NCBI GenBank assembly: GCA_965153455.1
Contig: OZ234493.1
Location: 19,210,213-19,274,212, forward strand
Reading direction: 5' to 3'
DNA from: Sphagnum compactum
Taxonomy: Eukaryota; Bryophyta; Sphagnopsida; Sphagnales
Length of the DNA: 64,000 nt
The notes under the pieces were generated by a model. The model was not told where the DNA came from. It worked only from the letters and a program-made list of their open reading frames with translations, and ran no database searches. The translations under genes were made by a program, and so were the position numbers. Below, in pieces: positions 10,113-21,628 of the stretch. The number at the start of each line of letters is the position of its first letter. The stretch's first letter is position 1.

Positions 10113-12917
10113 ATGGGCTCGCAGTCTCTAAGTCCGCAGCAAACGCAAGCTCGTCCTTCGAGTATGGGAACGAATCCATCGAATCCTTCCACTGGTAGTA
10201 ACAACGGAGGACTGGCTTCTCCTACCTTACCAGGAGGAGGGCTCGGGCGCTACAACTCCCTGGCACGACAATCGTCCATCTACTCGCTGACCTTGGACGA
10301 GTTTCAGAACACCATGACGGAGCCAGGCAAGAACTTCGGATCCATGAACATGGACGAGTTCTTGAAGAATATCTGGACGGCGGAAGAGAGTCAAGCCATG
10401 GCGGCTGCGATGGGCTCGATCAATGACAGCGCTCAGGCCGGGAATGCAGGTGGGATGCTTACTCGGCAGCCAAGTCTGGGCGCAATGTCGCTTCCCCGCA
10501 CGCTGAGCAGGAAGACAGTGGACCAGGTATGGAGAGACATACACAGGGATCCCTCTGGAGGCTCTGACAGTGGCGGCGGCGAACTCGCTGGAGGTGCTGC
10601 TGGAACCACACCTCAAGAACGAGAAGCCACTTTTGGCGAGATGACCCTTGAGGATTTCCTCGTGAAAGCTGGTGTGGTGCGAGAAGATGCTGAGATTGGG
10701 AGCCAGGGCTTCAGTCCTTTTGTGGGTGCAGGCATGATGACTTCTGGGGACAGAGACAGAAGTGTGCAGGGTGGTGCTGCTGCAGGAGACAGAGGCGGTG
10801 CTACTGGCGGTGACATTGTCCCCACTCTCTCCCTCTCTCCAGCCAATGTCATACCCAGTCAGGCTTCCATTGATGCCATGCAAATGGACGCTTACAACAA
10901 GAGCCAGGCCACAACCCAGCAGCAACAGGTACACAATTCACCAACTGCAGTGTTCTGCAGGGTTTCCTTTGGCTTTCTTGGTCACTTCCTTGTCTAATGC
11001 ATGTGCCTTATTTTGGAGTTTAAGGCATACCCTAGCATGTGGGGATGATCCACTGAATGCAAGAAGTTACTCTGCAAAATCAGGCTCACATGGTTTTGTC
11101 ACACATGTTTAGAGTTTTGTGCATTTCACTGGTTTTATTGATGTTGCTTTGGTGTATCTTTAAGCTCATCCCCTAATTGGAAGATTTGAATTGTGTTTGG
11201 ACATGGGCAGGCTGACTGGCTCCGGAGTATGGCACAGCAGCAACAGCAGCACATGCTGCAACAACAAGCAGCAGAGGCTGCTGCTGCTGCTGCTTACGTA
11301 AATGCTGCAAATAAGAGAATGGGAAATGGAGCAGGCCCAATGGTTGGAATCGCAGGCATGGGTATGGGAGGACACATGGGTGCGGCCATGGGGGGTGGCT
11401 TACCAGGAGGAATGCATGGTGCTGGATTGGGTATGGGTTTGGGAGCACTGAGAGGAGGTATGGATGTCAACATGGGGCTTGCTCCAGGATCTACGCCCAG
11501 CCCAGAGTCTGATGGTGGTCACAATGGCATGTCTCTATCACCTATGCATTATGGATTGGATGGACCTCTGCGAGGAAGAAAGAGAGGGCCCGATGGTCCT
11601 GTAGAGAAAGTAGTTGAGAGACGGCAACGCCGAATGATTAAAAACAGGGAATCTGCTGCACGATCCCGAGCTCGCAAGCAGGTATGTCATCATGCTGTGC
11701 AAAAATTTGCTGCTCATAGCACAATAGGGCATGCAACTGGCATTGATGGAGAAAGTTTCCCTGCCACAAGGAACACAGTATTGCACAGGGTGACGGAACA
11801 GTCTTGATCATAATGTTGAGCTGTTTCATCCTTTCCTCTTCCAACTGCTTAGTACCTTTCTCAGGCCAAATTGATGGATGTAGCTGTTTGGCAAGTGCAG
11901 GCATACCAAGTAGAGTTGGAGGCAGAGGTGAACCAGCTGAAGGAAGAGAACTTGAAGCTGAGGAAGCAGCAGGTATCCATGAAGAAATCTGATCGTGGCC
12001 TGCTTTGGGTAGCTCACTTCACTGTTTATAGTTTTGGTGTCAGTTCTCTTCATCTCTTTTGCAAAAGGTCTGGCATGTGACAGTTGCTCGATGCATGAAA
12101 GTTTTCTTGACAATAGTGAAAAGAGTGTTGTCTTTTTCTGTGATGCTTGCCAGTCTAGAGTTGCAGAGTACTTTTCAAATTCTTCAAATTCTGATATGTA
12201 TAACAAGCATTGCTGGCTGTCTTTAAAGAGGATAACCACAGACTCGGTTGAAGTGTAATGGATGATTTGTGGAACATCTGTATGAGACTTACTAGTCTAT
12301 ATATTAGCAGTGGCTGACAATTTCACTTTGTCACTATCTGTTGCAATTTTTGCAAGTACATTTGATGTCCATTTTCCCCCCTTTCTAACAGTTAGTAAGC
12401 AATATACCATTCTTACTCAAGCAGGGGTTTTGATTTCTGCCAATTTTGATATCTGTGTTCTGAAGTATTCTGCCGTGTTTGCCTAATGTTTAAAACAGGA
12501 AGATGGTGGTGAACGACGCAAAAAGCAGGTATGTTTGAAAAAGTTACATGGTCAATCTGACAATTTTAGCTTCTAGATGTTGCAACACTGCTCCACTGGG
12601 GTCCATTACATTGAGATGGTGATTCCACTCATTCAGAAATGTAAAGTTGAATAGATATGTTGTAGACCAATAGTGGCAATGCCATTGCTAGTTCTTGTGA
12701 CAGCCATCCTCATCATGTTCTCAAGGAAAGTTCCTACCAGGACTCTTAAATTGATAGGCGCAGCACTTCATGTTTGACCATTATACTGTAATGAATGATT
12801 TTTTTGTACTGAGGATTTGGTTTGCAACTGCAGTTGATGGAGATGATGAAGATGACAGGCAAAACCATTGCCTCAGAGGTGAAGGCATTGCGGAGGACAA
12901 GAACAGCTACATGGTAG
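10113..12917 (+). CDS. ABI5/ABF: ABI5/ABF-type group A bZIP transcription factor
   Basis: The protein is a nuclear DNA-binding factor of the ABA signalling pathway that binds ABRE (ACGTG) sites. Exons: 10113-10928, 11211-11681, 11901-11972, 12499-12528 and 12834-12917, all phase 0, giving 490 residues. In order it shows C1 (residues 49-68, RQSSIYSLTLDEFQ), C2 (79-97, MDEFLKNIWTAEE), C3 (129-145, TLSRKTVDQVWRDIH) and a conserved FGEMTLEDFLVKAG block (174-187). Then come Gln-, Ala- and Gly/Met-rich linkers, the bZIP basic region (409-429, core NRESAARSRARKQ), a zipper with leucines at 435, 442 and 449, and a C4 tail, LRRTRTATW. RQSS, RQPS and LSRKT are SnRK2-like phosphosites. The start is the first in-frame ATG after an upstream stop. 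The zipper is interrupted by introns and a ten-codon exon. The family assignment is firm; the exact subfamily member is not. Confidence 0.93.
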
Positions 12918-14107
12918 ACTCTTGACAGCTGCCAAGTTTGCATGGCTATGAGACTCTAAAAATGGGGAATCAAATCCCTCGCTTTCACCTGTTTCCTCCT
13001 CCAAGGCACACCAGAAACAGAGGATTTACTTCTTCCTGTAGCCTCCTTCTTGGGGGTCAGATGTCATCCTCAAATCTTGTACCCTCTTGTGAGTGACAAG
13101 AGACATAATTGAGGAGGTGGTGATGGATCAAAAGTGGTGGTTTCAAGGGAGCCACGACCGGCATTCGGCTAGGTCCTGTTGCATTAGCAACAATAGTGTC
13201 TTGGAAGAATCACAATGGTTTCACTTGCTTTTACCACTTGCATTGGACGGCACCAAGTGTTAGGAATGTGCTCCTCACATGGCAGGTATTTCCACTGCCT
13301 GCAAAAACTACAGCCAGGAATGTACATCAAATGTGAATATGTCTTCCATTTGTACATTTACCACAGTCGTTCCATTACGTTTTTCATTCTGATTTGCTTG
13401 GTTCTTGACTCCCGAGCAAGTAGATCACAAATAGAGCACCAGTGTATTGACTACTTAAAATGACAGGACAGGTTTAGTGCACAATCCATACGCAATTTAG
13501 ATCTGCTTGGCCTACGTAACATATTGGGAATTGTCTTTTCTCTCTTTTATGTACATACAACTGTGGTGTCTTATGCCACAAATTGAATATAGTAGGCACT
13601 GCAAGAGGAGGGCACACCTCTTTCTTCCCATTGTATTTAGCATGTGAATTCCTTTTGAAACCTTCCGTGTGTACTCTTTGCAGCCATCCTCACTTGCCCA
13701 TAGCATTTACTGAAATATAAGCATTTGCAAGAAAAATTCACCAACTTTTAACTAATCTGTTTCTCCATTGTGTGTCACCCTATTGCATCCCAAAACTCCT
13801 GGCTTGTTTGTTCAATGAACAGACCTTGCAATGACACGATTGATCACAGTTCGATTGGATTTTCAATTTTGTGTTGTAGCCAAGAAATTTTTAAGTTTGT
13901 AATGTAAGTAAGGAAGGTGGTGATTGGGTCCTACTATCCCTGAATCCAAATCCTTTTTTGACATGTTTACAAACTAAATTAATATGGAAAGTGTTATATT
14001 TTAATCTGAGATGTGGACAAGTTTGAAAATAATCTAATAATACATTTTAAGTCTGTAACCATTGCTTTTCGGCACAATGTTGTTCAACATTGTTTTAGAA
14101 CTAAAAC

Positions 14108-14187
14108 TTTCCAACTAATCTTGTGTTGTCACATTAGCATATTAAGATTTCCAACTAATCTTGTGTTGTCACATTAGCATATTAAGA
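14108..14187. repeat. Perfect tandem duplication, 2 x 40 bp
   Basis: The unit begins TTTCCAACTAATCTTG and ends CATATTAAGA, and it is repeated head to tail with no visible difference. Identity this high points to a recent event or an assembly artefact. Confidence 0.85.
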
Positions 14188-15648
14188 TTACTTTCGAACT
14201 ATCTAAAGAGGTGTGAGGTGCTACTAGCCCTTTTTTGCAATTAAAATCATTTATAAGTTGATTTAGTCAAATTTGGTTATTAAAAAAATATGAAAGGGAA
14301 AAAATTAAATAGCTTATATATTTTTTACTGCCTACTTGAACCATGGATAAAAATGTGTTGGTTTTAAAAGATATTTTCGAATATTTTTGAACTTTTATGA
14401 TTTTTTTCAAGACATCATTGGATTTGTGACAAATGATTTTCAAAGTTTTGCAGCAATGTGAAATTTCATACAAAAAAATGGTTACACTCTTAGGTTGAAA
14501 TATTGTAAAAGTAAGTTATTTTTGTAAGATTTATTTTTGCTATCGTCTAATTCATTTTGAATAGGGTTCAAAGTCTGCTTTGATGACGTTGCATCTTCCC
14601 ATTTTGTAGTTGAAAATAATTAAGATTTTCATAAGAACTATGATTGTGAATGCAAGAACATATAGTTAGTTCAAGACATTGTTCAAGCTAAATTTGATCC
14701 TGAAAGTTGCCATCTTTCTTGAAAAATGTGCAATCCTTCATTGGAAATGTGCTAAACCCATGTAAAACTCTCTTTGCATGCAAGAAAATTATCCTTGCAT
14801 TTTCTCTATAACACATGATTAATAAAAAAAGGCTTTACTTTAATGGCATAGTATTGAATGAGTATTTAAGAATAAATCAGATTTTTAAATTCCATAAAAT
14901 TGAAATTTTCATCACCACAAATATTTAATAATGTGGACTCTCAACACTGTAAATTACTTGCTTCCATGGATTTGTATCGCCTCTCAACATGTACAAAAGC
15001 TTTCATGTAGAATTCAAGTTGCAGCCAACCACTTGGTCTTCTGAAAGCATTGCGTAGGCCTTGTCAATCAAATGGCTCTTCCTCAAGTCCACATCACCAT
15101 AAAAGAGAAAGGAAAGAACAAAATCAATCGATAAAGCTCAACAGATTACAATCAAAAATCAAAATCGGGAACGGGCAAATGGTATCAAAGCAAGCCAAAG
15201 AATGTGGAACACACTATAACACCTGCAATCCCCTTTGATTGGAACCACAATTGTATTAAGTACGTGGCCAACGGCAGCAGTACAATGCCCTGTATAGTAC
15301 TTTTTGGATAAAGATTTCATTTAACCTTGTGAAACCCCGTGGGGCTGTTAAATTGGCAGGGCCCTCCAAGAGTACGAGTAGCAAGAAATGATTGGTTTTA
15401 TAACTCAACTATAATGATTTGAGTTCATTTTTCCAGGTTTATGTTTGAGGATGAGGGAGAACCTAACTTTGCAGGCTGGATGTGCTAAATACTGATAGAA
15501 GCTCAAATGAACAGTGCCATCGGGCACACTCTAACCCAAACCTTTGACAAGTGAAGATCCTTCCAGGGAGTTCAATTACAACTTTGGCCGCAAATTGCAG
15601 CATGATCTTGGGGAGCTACCCAAGCACAATTTCCCCCTTCAGCCTGGT

Positions 15649-15681
15649 GCACCAGGGAGATTTTGCTAACCTCCCTGGTGC
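15649..15681. repeat. Perfect 11-bp inverted repeat
   Basis: GCACCAGGGAG and its exact reverse complement are separated by 11 bases. They lie at the front of the tandem repeat at 15675-15925. Confidence 0.7.
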
Positions 15682-15925
15682 AGGGTTGTTTTGCTGGGAT
15701 GGAATGTTTGCCATTAACATGAATGCACCTCATCTCATCTCAGCTGTAGAGCTGAGAACTGCTCCAGACTAGCAAAGGGAGATTTCACACAACCTTCCTG
15801 GAAGGGGGGGCATTTTGCTGGTATGGAACCTTGGCCATTAACATGAATGTACCTCATCTCATCTCAGCTGTAGAGCTGAGGACTGCTCCAGGCTCACAAA
15901 GGGAGGTTTCACATAACCTTCCCCT
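15675..15925. repeat. Two-copy tandem repeat, period about 130 bp
   Basis: Both copies carry TTTTGCTGG-ATGGAA, GCCATTAACATGAATG and ACCTCATCTCATCTCAGCTG, then a short palindrome (CTCAGCT-GTAG-AGCTGAG) and GGGAG-TTTCACA-AACCTTCC. A few substitutions separate the copies. Function is unknown. Confidence 0.7.
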
Positions 15926-16516
15926 TTATGTAACTCACAGAACCATCATGAATTCTGAGCTTCTTATTGGGCTTTATTTGGAGGTTTTCTTAGTTAATTA
16001 CCTGGGTACAATTTCACTTTTCCATGCCAAATTCTTCAAGTTCTCTAGTTCAGTGTCGACCAGGGTGATTCTGCAACTATGGAAAAAAGCACAAGCTCCA
16101 TGTGAATGCTTGATCCAGTACTGGTCCAGCAAATAAGTCATGATTTGGTCAGACTTGAATGAGAGCCAACAACTGATTGATCAAACATTTGATGTAGTTG
16201 GTTGGAAAAAACAGCAAATTATGGTTCATGCACAAATCCAACTTGTAACAAAACAAAAGTGAGTTGAGAAGACACGAAAGAGGCAAACATCCAAATGGAC
16301 AAATTTTAGAAATTCTTCCACAAGGTAACCTAGAGGATCTATATTTCTGTAGGCCTTGATCAAATTGCAGTACAGAATGCAACAGTTCTGCATCCTGAAT
16401 TATTTGGAGCTGTAGAATTCTGAGCAAATTCATTACACTGAAGTTCCAGAGCAATTGAATCAGCTCTTAGAAAACCTTAGCTCTTAGTAAACTTCAGTTT
16501 ATGAGAAATTATACAA

Positions 16517-19500
16517 TTACCAACAGGCAGGATCCTTGATAAATTCATGAGGGCCCTCATACAAGGGATGCGCTTTAGGTTGCACTCCTAATCGCTGCCA
16601 TCGCTCCACAACTGCATCCTCTAGTCTCCTAACCTGTTTACCCAAGCCAATAAGGAGATCACAGGAAGAGGAAACTAAATTAAGTGGTCTTCAAGTTATC
16701 TATCTATGAAATTGCACTCCACAAGAACACTTCAAAGGCAACTGTTGTGTCAATTCCAGCCAAACTGAAACAAACACGAAGAATGAGTTGTCATAAGATT
16801 GTGAGTGTTACTCTCCAGCATCTGCATTCTCAACTTAATGCACCAAGACATTGACTAACAACGAGCACCTCCTGAGTGGTTTGTTTTTCAAGGATGTGAC
16901 AGATGCTATTGCAGGGTAAATTACGTTGAACAAAGAAAGAAATAGTTGATGAATACAAAAAATGTTTAAGCTAAAGATATGAGTTGGGAGTTTACTTGCT
17001 GTACAACAAAGGGCTCCCCTATAGCTGTCAGTGGGGCAGATCGGATGGTGAGGAATCCATTATTATTTCCATAGACAACATCTGTGAAGTAGCGATCTCC
17101 CACCTACATGACACACCAGTCAGTCCCATATTGCTGTAGCATGAACTCTGATTGTGTTATCCAATATAAATTCAAAATTACACTGGTAGAATTGATTTAC
17201 TCCTAATTTCAAAATGGAACATTTTAAATGGGCTTCTGTGATGCATGTTTCTACCAACTAGCAAGGCAGGTATTGGATTATAATCACGTGAAAGGTGACA
17301 TCAGACTACTGGCTCAATGCTTTGTGCAAGTGTTGGAGCTGATAGAGTTTGCAGAAGTCTATCATGTCCACTATCATCTGACTATTATACCCCTCTTAGG
17401 AGCAATGTTTTTTTTTCATTTTTGTGATGCAGCATGGGTGGCGATCATCCCACAATAGATTTAGCTTGAGTGGTGATGATTTTACAGAAGATTTAGCTTT
17501 AATGGCGAAACGATTTGAGAAAACTGTCAAAACAGTAGAAAACTAGCAGAAAAATGCCCTAAACAGTAAAAATGTGGCAAAAATTCTATCCTGACTGGAT
17601 GCAAGCTGGCACCCTAAACCTCATCCAGGAGCAGTGTCTGGCAAATTGGAGTTAAAAACTCCTGTTGTGGTGGTTGCACCTCCCCAGATGAGGGCGAATT
17701 TTTGCCCCAGTTTGCCAGACAAAAAAACACTGCTTAGGAGAGAAGTTTGGAGCCCATACAGATTCAAGGAAATTTGGATGAGGGGATGTAAACTTTCATA
17801 TACCTGAAGAAAGCTGGCATCTTGCAGAACACTATATGTTTGGAATATAGACACACATAAAACAATAAAATCCTGTAGGAAAGAACAGTACTGATAATTC
17901 CAAAGGAATAGTACCTGTCCAATTATTAAATTTTAAAGTAATCTACAAATTTAATCAGGGTTCAACAAAAAAAACATACCATAATGAGCAATGATGGATC
18001 GCACCCAAAATGCTTCTTCACATCATCTGCAGTTCCTGCTGGTTTCTTTGTACCTGGTATTCCAACAATTAAATCCCATTTCAAATCCACAGTTCATGAG
18101 GACGCTATCATCTCTCTGAACCTCTAAAGTACAATAATCAAAATTAGCCAACATCATAAACTAGAGCACCCAAAATTTCCTGGAACACTCCCATCAACTA
18201 CCAAATTTAAATTCCATACATTCTGATTAACTGAGAACACACAGTGCATTATTACAAGAGGGTGGTACAAACATACTGTGGCGGATCACTGGTATTCCAA
18301 GCCTTTCTTCCAAAGCATTGGCCTCTGCACCTTCTGGATCAAACTGATATAGACCTGTGGTAACCCCAACCCACACCCTTTTGTATAAGTCAACAACTTC
18401 AATAGTCAACAGTTTAGGATTAAGTATATGAGGTGTGCAGTTAGTTCATGGTCAAAAACTCCTGAAGTTCATGGAGAAAAGAAACATAAGTGTGCAGTTG
18501 ATGTACCAGCTGAGTTGCTGAGAAGGGCAATATGACCATTAAAAAATGATTGGCACTCCTGTAATGCAGGTGCCAGAGCAGGCCAGACAGCAAGGGCATA
18601 TGGTGCTGTGAGTGTATTATCCTTATCAAAAATCACTCCTTTAAATCCTCTCTCGTGCAGAGCCTTCCAGTCTATCCACCTGTGACACAAGAGACATATT
18701 TGCAATCAAAACATCAGTCACCCAATGGCAGCAAATGACATGAAATTGTGGTGGCCTTCAAAGTACCATCATTCCACAGTGTGGTGATTTCCATGACTAC
18801 CAAGTTGCTGTTCCTTGGTGGTTATTATACCATGCAAAGTACTTGAGGATTTCACATATAACCATCAAGAGCTGAAAACATGTAATGCGTAAGATCCACT
18901 GTCCAATGTCATAGACAACAAATCTTTTCCTTAAGAAGCCCCATGAGATAATTTTTCTATCCAGTTGCAACTTTAGCTCACCACACAATCTGTGTGCAAC
19001 AGGTCATTAGTCAGGTGCCCTTTGTAAGGTTCACAAGAATTATCTAAACAATAAAGGGACAATGAACAGAATGAGCACCTGATGTCAGGAACATTGACAT
19101 GGGGAATAGCAAGATTCTGATCCCGAAGAATAATTTGTGAAGCAAATGTGATGGCTGCAATATTTATTCTCTGCCCTAACTTTCCCCACAGTGTTTTCTC
19201 AAGCTTCACACCATCCTTAACATCCGAATCTGCTCCTTTTGGCTGAAGCTGACCTAAGTCCTCAGAGACTTGTACTGTGACCGGAACCTCCTTAGTTTCA
19301 AACTCTTTGGTTTTATCAACAAGGTTCACATCTTCTGATTGTGTCCCTGTCAAAAGTTCCAATCAGACACCTCAAAACAAATCCAAGCTCCAAAATTCAA
19401 CTCAATTCCAACACCAATTTCTCAGCAAGATTGATCTCTTCAACCATGATCAATGCAGCAGCTACAGCACTAAGCAGCATTTCAATGCAGACATGGTCAA

Positions 19501-20203
19501 AGGCAGGCTGGGCATCACTTTATCCCTTGCTCTGGACTACTTCGAACGAGGTAAAGCAAAACTACAGAAGACTTTAAACCCTGGAGAGAATGGTGGGGTT
19601 ATACATGGATCCAGCAACATAACCAAAATTGACACCCTTTACACCTACAAGCAAGGGTCTTTAGGAAAGAAAACATGTAGATCGCAGTACCCAAGATCTT
19701 CCAACAACGGAAAAAGAAAAAAAACAACAATCATACCTGATCACAAATCTCTGAACAAAACTCTGCTACTCTTATGACATACTTAATGGTAACCATGTAA
19801 GATCCCGTAGCCGCTAACAACTCAATGAAACCTCAACTAAGAAATTTCACTTACCAGTATGCCTGGAGTCTTTCGCTTCCTCGACTGAATCCATAGCAAC
19901 AGCAGCCCCAACACCTCCTCTTCCTTCTTCTCTTCCTCTCGTTTCTCCTAAGCTAGAAACAGCAAATGTTTTTAAGAATCCAGCTTTAACAAACGCCCCA
20001 TTAACTCCGCCACCGCCGTGCAATCTCTCCGAAGTTCCCCCCCTTCGAATCACTCCACAACGCAGCTCCTGACACTGCAAGGAACTCGGCGTCCTTCTGA
20101 CCCGAGACTGGAGCCTTCGAAGATTAGGGTTAGGGTTTGGCAGACGAGATCGAAGCGAGAAGGGAGCAGAGAGAAGAGCGATGTTGTTGGATAAGAAGCG
20201 CAT
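16517..20203 (-). CDS. PGPP1: Phosphatidylglycerophosphate phosphatase (HAD, GEP4/PGPP1 type)
   Basis: It removes the phosphate from phosphatidylglycerophosphate to give phosphatidylglycerol, needed for thylakoid lipid and cardiolipin. Exons from the start: 20203-19855, 19346-19079, 18679-18507, 18354-18277, 18053-17980, 17103-16996, 16633-16517, giving 388 residues. All phases agree. The first 45 or so residues are rich in Ser, Arg and Leu with few acids, fitting an organelle transit peptide. HAD motif I is FDKDNTLT (Asp224 and Asp226), motif II LLSNSAG (259-264), the motif III lysine region TADDVKK, and motif IV GDRYFTD (316-322). LYQFDPEGAEAN, before motif III, is also typical of the family. 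ATG 20203 is the first ATG of the open frame. Plastid or mitochondrial placement is inferred from relatives. The start region is duplicated upstream. Confidence 0.92.
20124..20138 (+). repeat. Telomere-like TTAGGGTTAGGGTTT inside PGPP exon 1
   Basis: Two and a half telomere-like units lie within coding exon 1 and encode the PNPNPN stretch of the transit peptide on the minus strand. Teloboxes are common near plant housekeeping gene starts. Here the motif is inside the coding part, about 65 bases after the start codon. Confidence 0.7.
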
Positions 20204-20468
20204 TGCGAGAAACACAGAAAAGAGAGCAACACGAAGTCACGTAGTCATAGCGCAATCGCATGACAACCCTGATGCAACACTGCAGCAGCGTTCTTTTTCT
20301 GCAATAAACTAGAGAGAAGAACAGACAGAAGGGCGATGTTGTTGGATAAGAAGCGCTTTGCCAGAACGAGAAAAAAAAGAGCAATACGAAATCATGTCAT
20401 CATATCACAATCGCATAACCCTCATACAACAACACTACAGCAGCGTTGTTGTTCCTTAACTGCAATAA
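20165..20468. repeat. Diverged tandem duplication over the PGPP start codon
   Basis: Two copies of about 145-150 bp, at 20165-20308 and 20319-20468, are offset by 154 bp. Both hold GCGATGTTGTTGGATAAGAA and GCAGCGTT, and both end with GCAATAA. The downstream copy contains the PGPP start codon (minus-strand ATG at 20203). In the upstream copy the equivalent codon is AAG, so it cannot start this protein. Confidence 0.8.
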
Positions 20469-21628
20469 GAGGATGGAGAGGAGCTAAAACGTGAGCAGAA
20501 AACCTTAGTGTCCAGGGCCATGTGAGCGTCGTAAGAGCACCAAACACATGTTATGTGAGCAGCAAGAAGACCTATTCTCCATCACAGATATTGCAGTAAA
20601 AGAGCTACTGTTTTCCATTTACTTTGGACATCAACCTGATCAGCAACTTCAGGGGTACATGTGTGAGTTGTGAGCAAAAAGCAAAGCAATATTCATTGTT
20701 GCTGCTCTTGCAAAAAGAAAACAATCTGCACAGCCAAAACCAGGAAGCAGTAATTTGAGCAAGGAATATTCTTAGTTACAGGTCAGGCAAAGAAAGCAAT
20801 CTCTACACCCTGCAACAGGAAACAGAACTTTGAGCAACATTCATAGTTGCAGGTCTTACAAAAAAGCTATCTCTGCACCATACACAGAAAACAGTGGTTC
20901 TTCTTCCATCTCACTACTTTGCAGTAGCATCCATGTGCTTGACAGTCTCGCACAAGGCAATTACTGATTAGGTGGAATGTGTTTCCAACACCTAACTAAT
21001 CTCATCATCTAAACCAATGAAACAAGATCTTCATTCAAGGTGAAGGAAATTTAGAACTCCATATGTGACACCATATACCTGACACCAACTGTTTCTGATC
21101 CTGCCACTCCAGTCAATAGCAAAGAACTGCTTTACAGGACTTTACTGGCCAGACTGCAATGCCAAATAGCTTGAGGAGTAACAACTATTAGATCAGAGCT
21201 GTGGAAATACATAATGAATCATGAGATAGCAGAACATAGTTTGGTCAACAGCATATCATTGTATGGTTTGAAGATCTGTTCAAATCCTAGGAGACTGACT
21301 TCATTTGAAATTTGTAAATCTTTTCTCAAGAGTATAGCTCCTCCAAATTGATCATAAGTGGCTTTTAGTGTTCACCTGCATTGATGATGGTACTCAAAAC
21401 CACCATAGTTAAAAGGGGCATAGAGGCAAAATATTGTAGTCCTCTGGTCAACACACAAAAGATTGACAGGATTTGTTTGCACATGTGCAATCCATGTATA
21501 GTGACACACAATCTTAAAGTCACTCCTGCTCAATAGTGCACTCACAACTACCAGCCCTTAGAGACAGCAAGCTGTTTTAACAAGTTTCCTTGTGTGCTTC
21601 TTGATAATCAGCATCTCATACCATGCTC
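20469..21628. other. Intergenic, PGPP upstream and TIM50 downstream region
   Basis: No gene is recognised. The region should contain the PGPP promoter and the TIM50 3' untranslated part, since both genes read on the minus strand. GCAAAGAAAGCAATCT-like phrases recur near 20700-20880. Confidence 0.5.

Larger units (their letters stand above)
12918..16516. other. Intergenic region between convergent bZIP and PGPP genes
   Basis: The two flanking genes point towards each other, so the ends of this region should be their 3' untranslated parts. No further gene is recognised. It contains an exact 40-bp tandem duplication, a hairpin and a two-copy tandem repeat, listed separately. The rest is AT-rich and unremarkable. 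Confidence 0.6.

Noticed and set aside
10227-10934. Long open frame on the minus strand (235 codons)
   Set aside because: It is antisense to bZIP exon 1, which has clear conserved motifs on the plus strand. The reverse frame has no family likeness.
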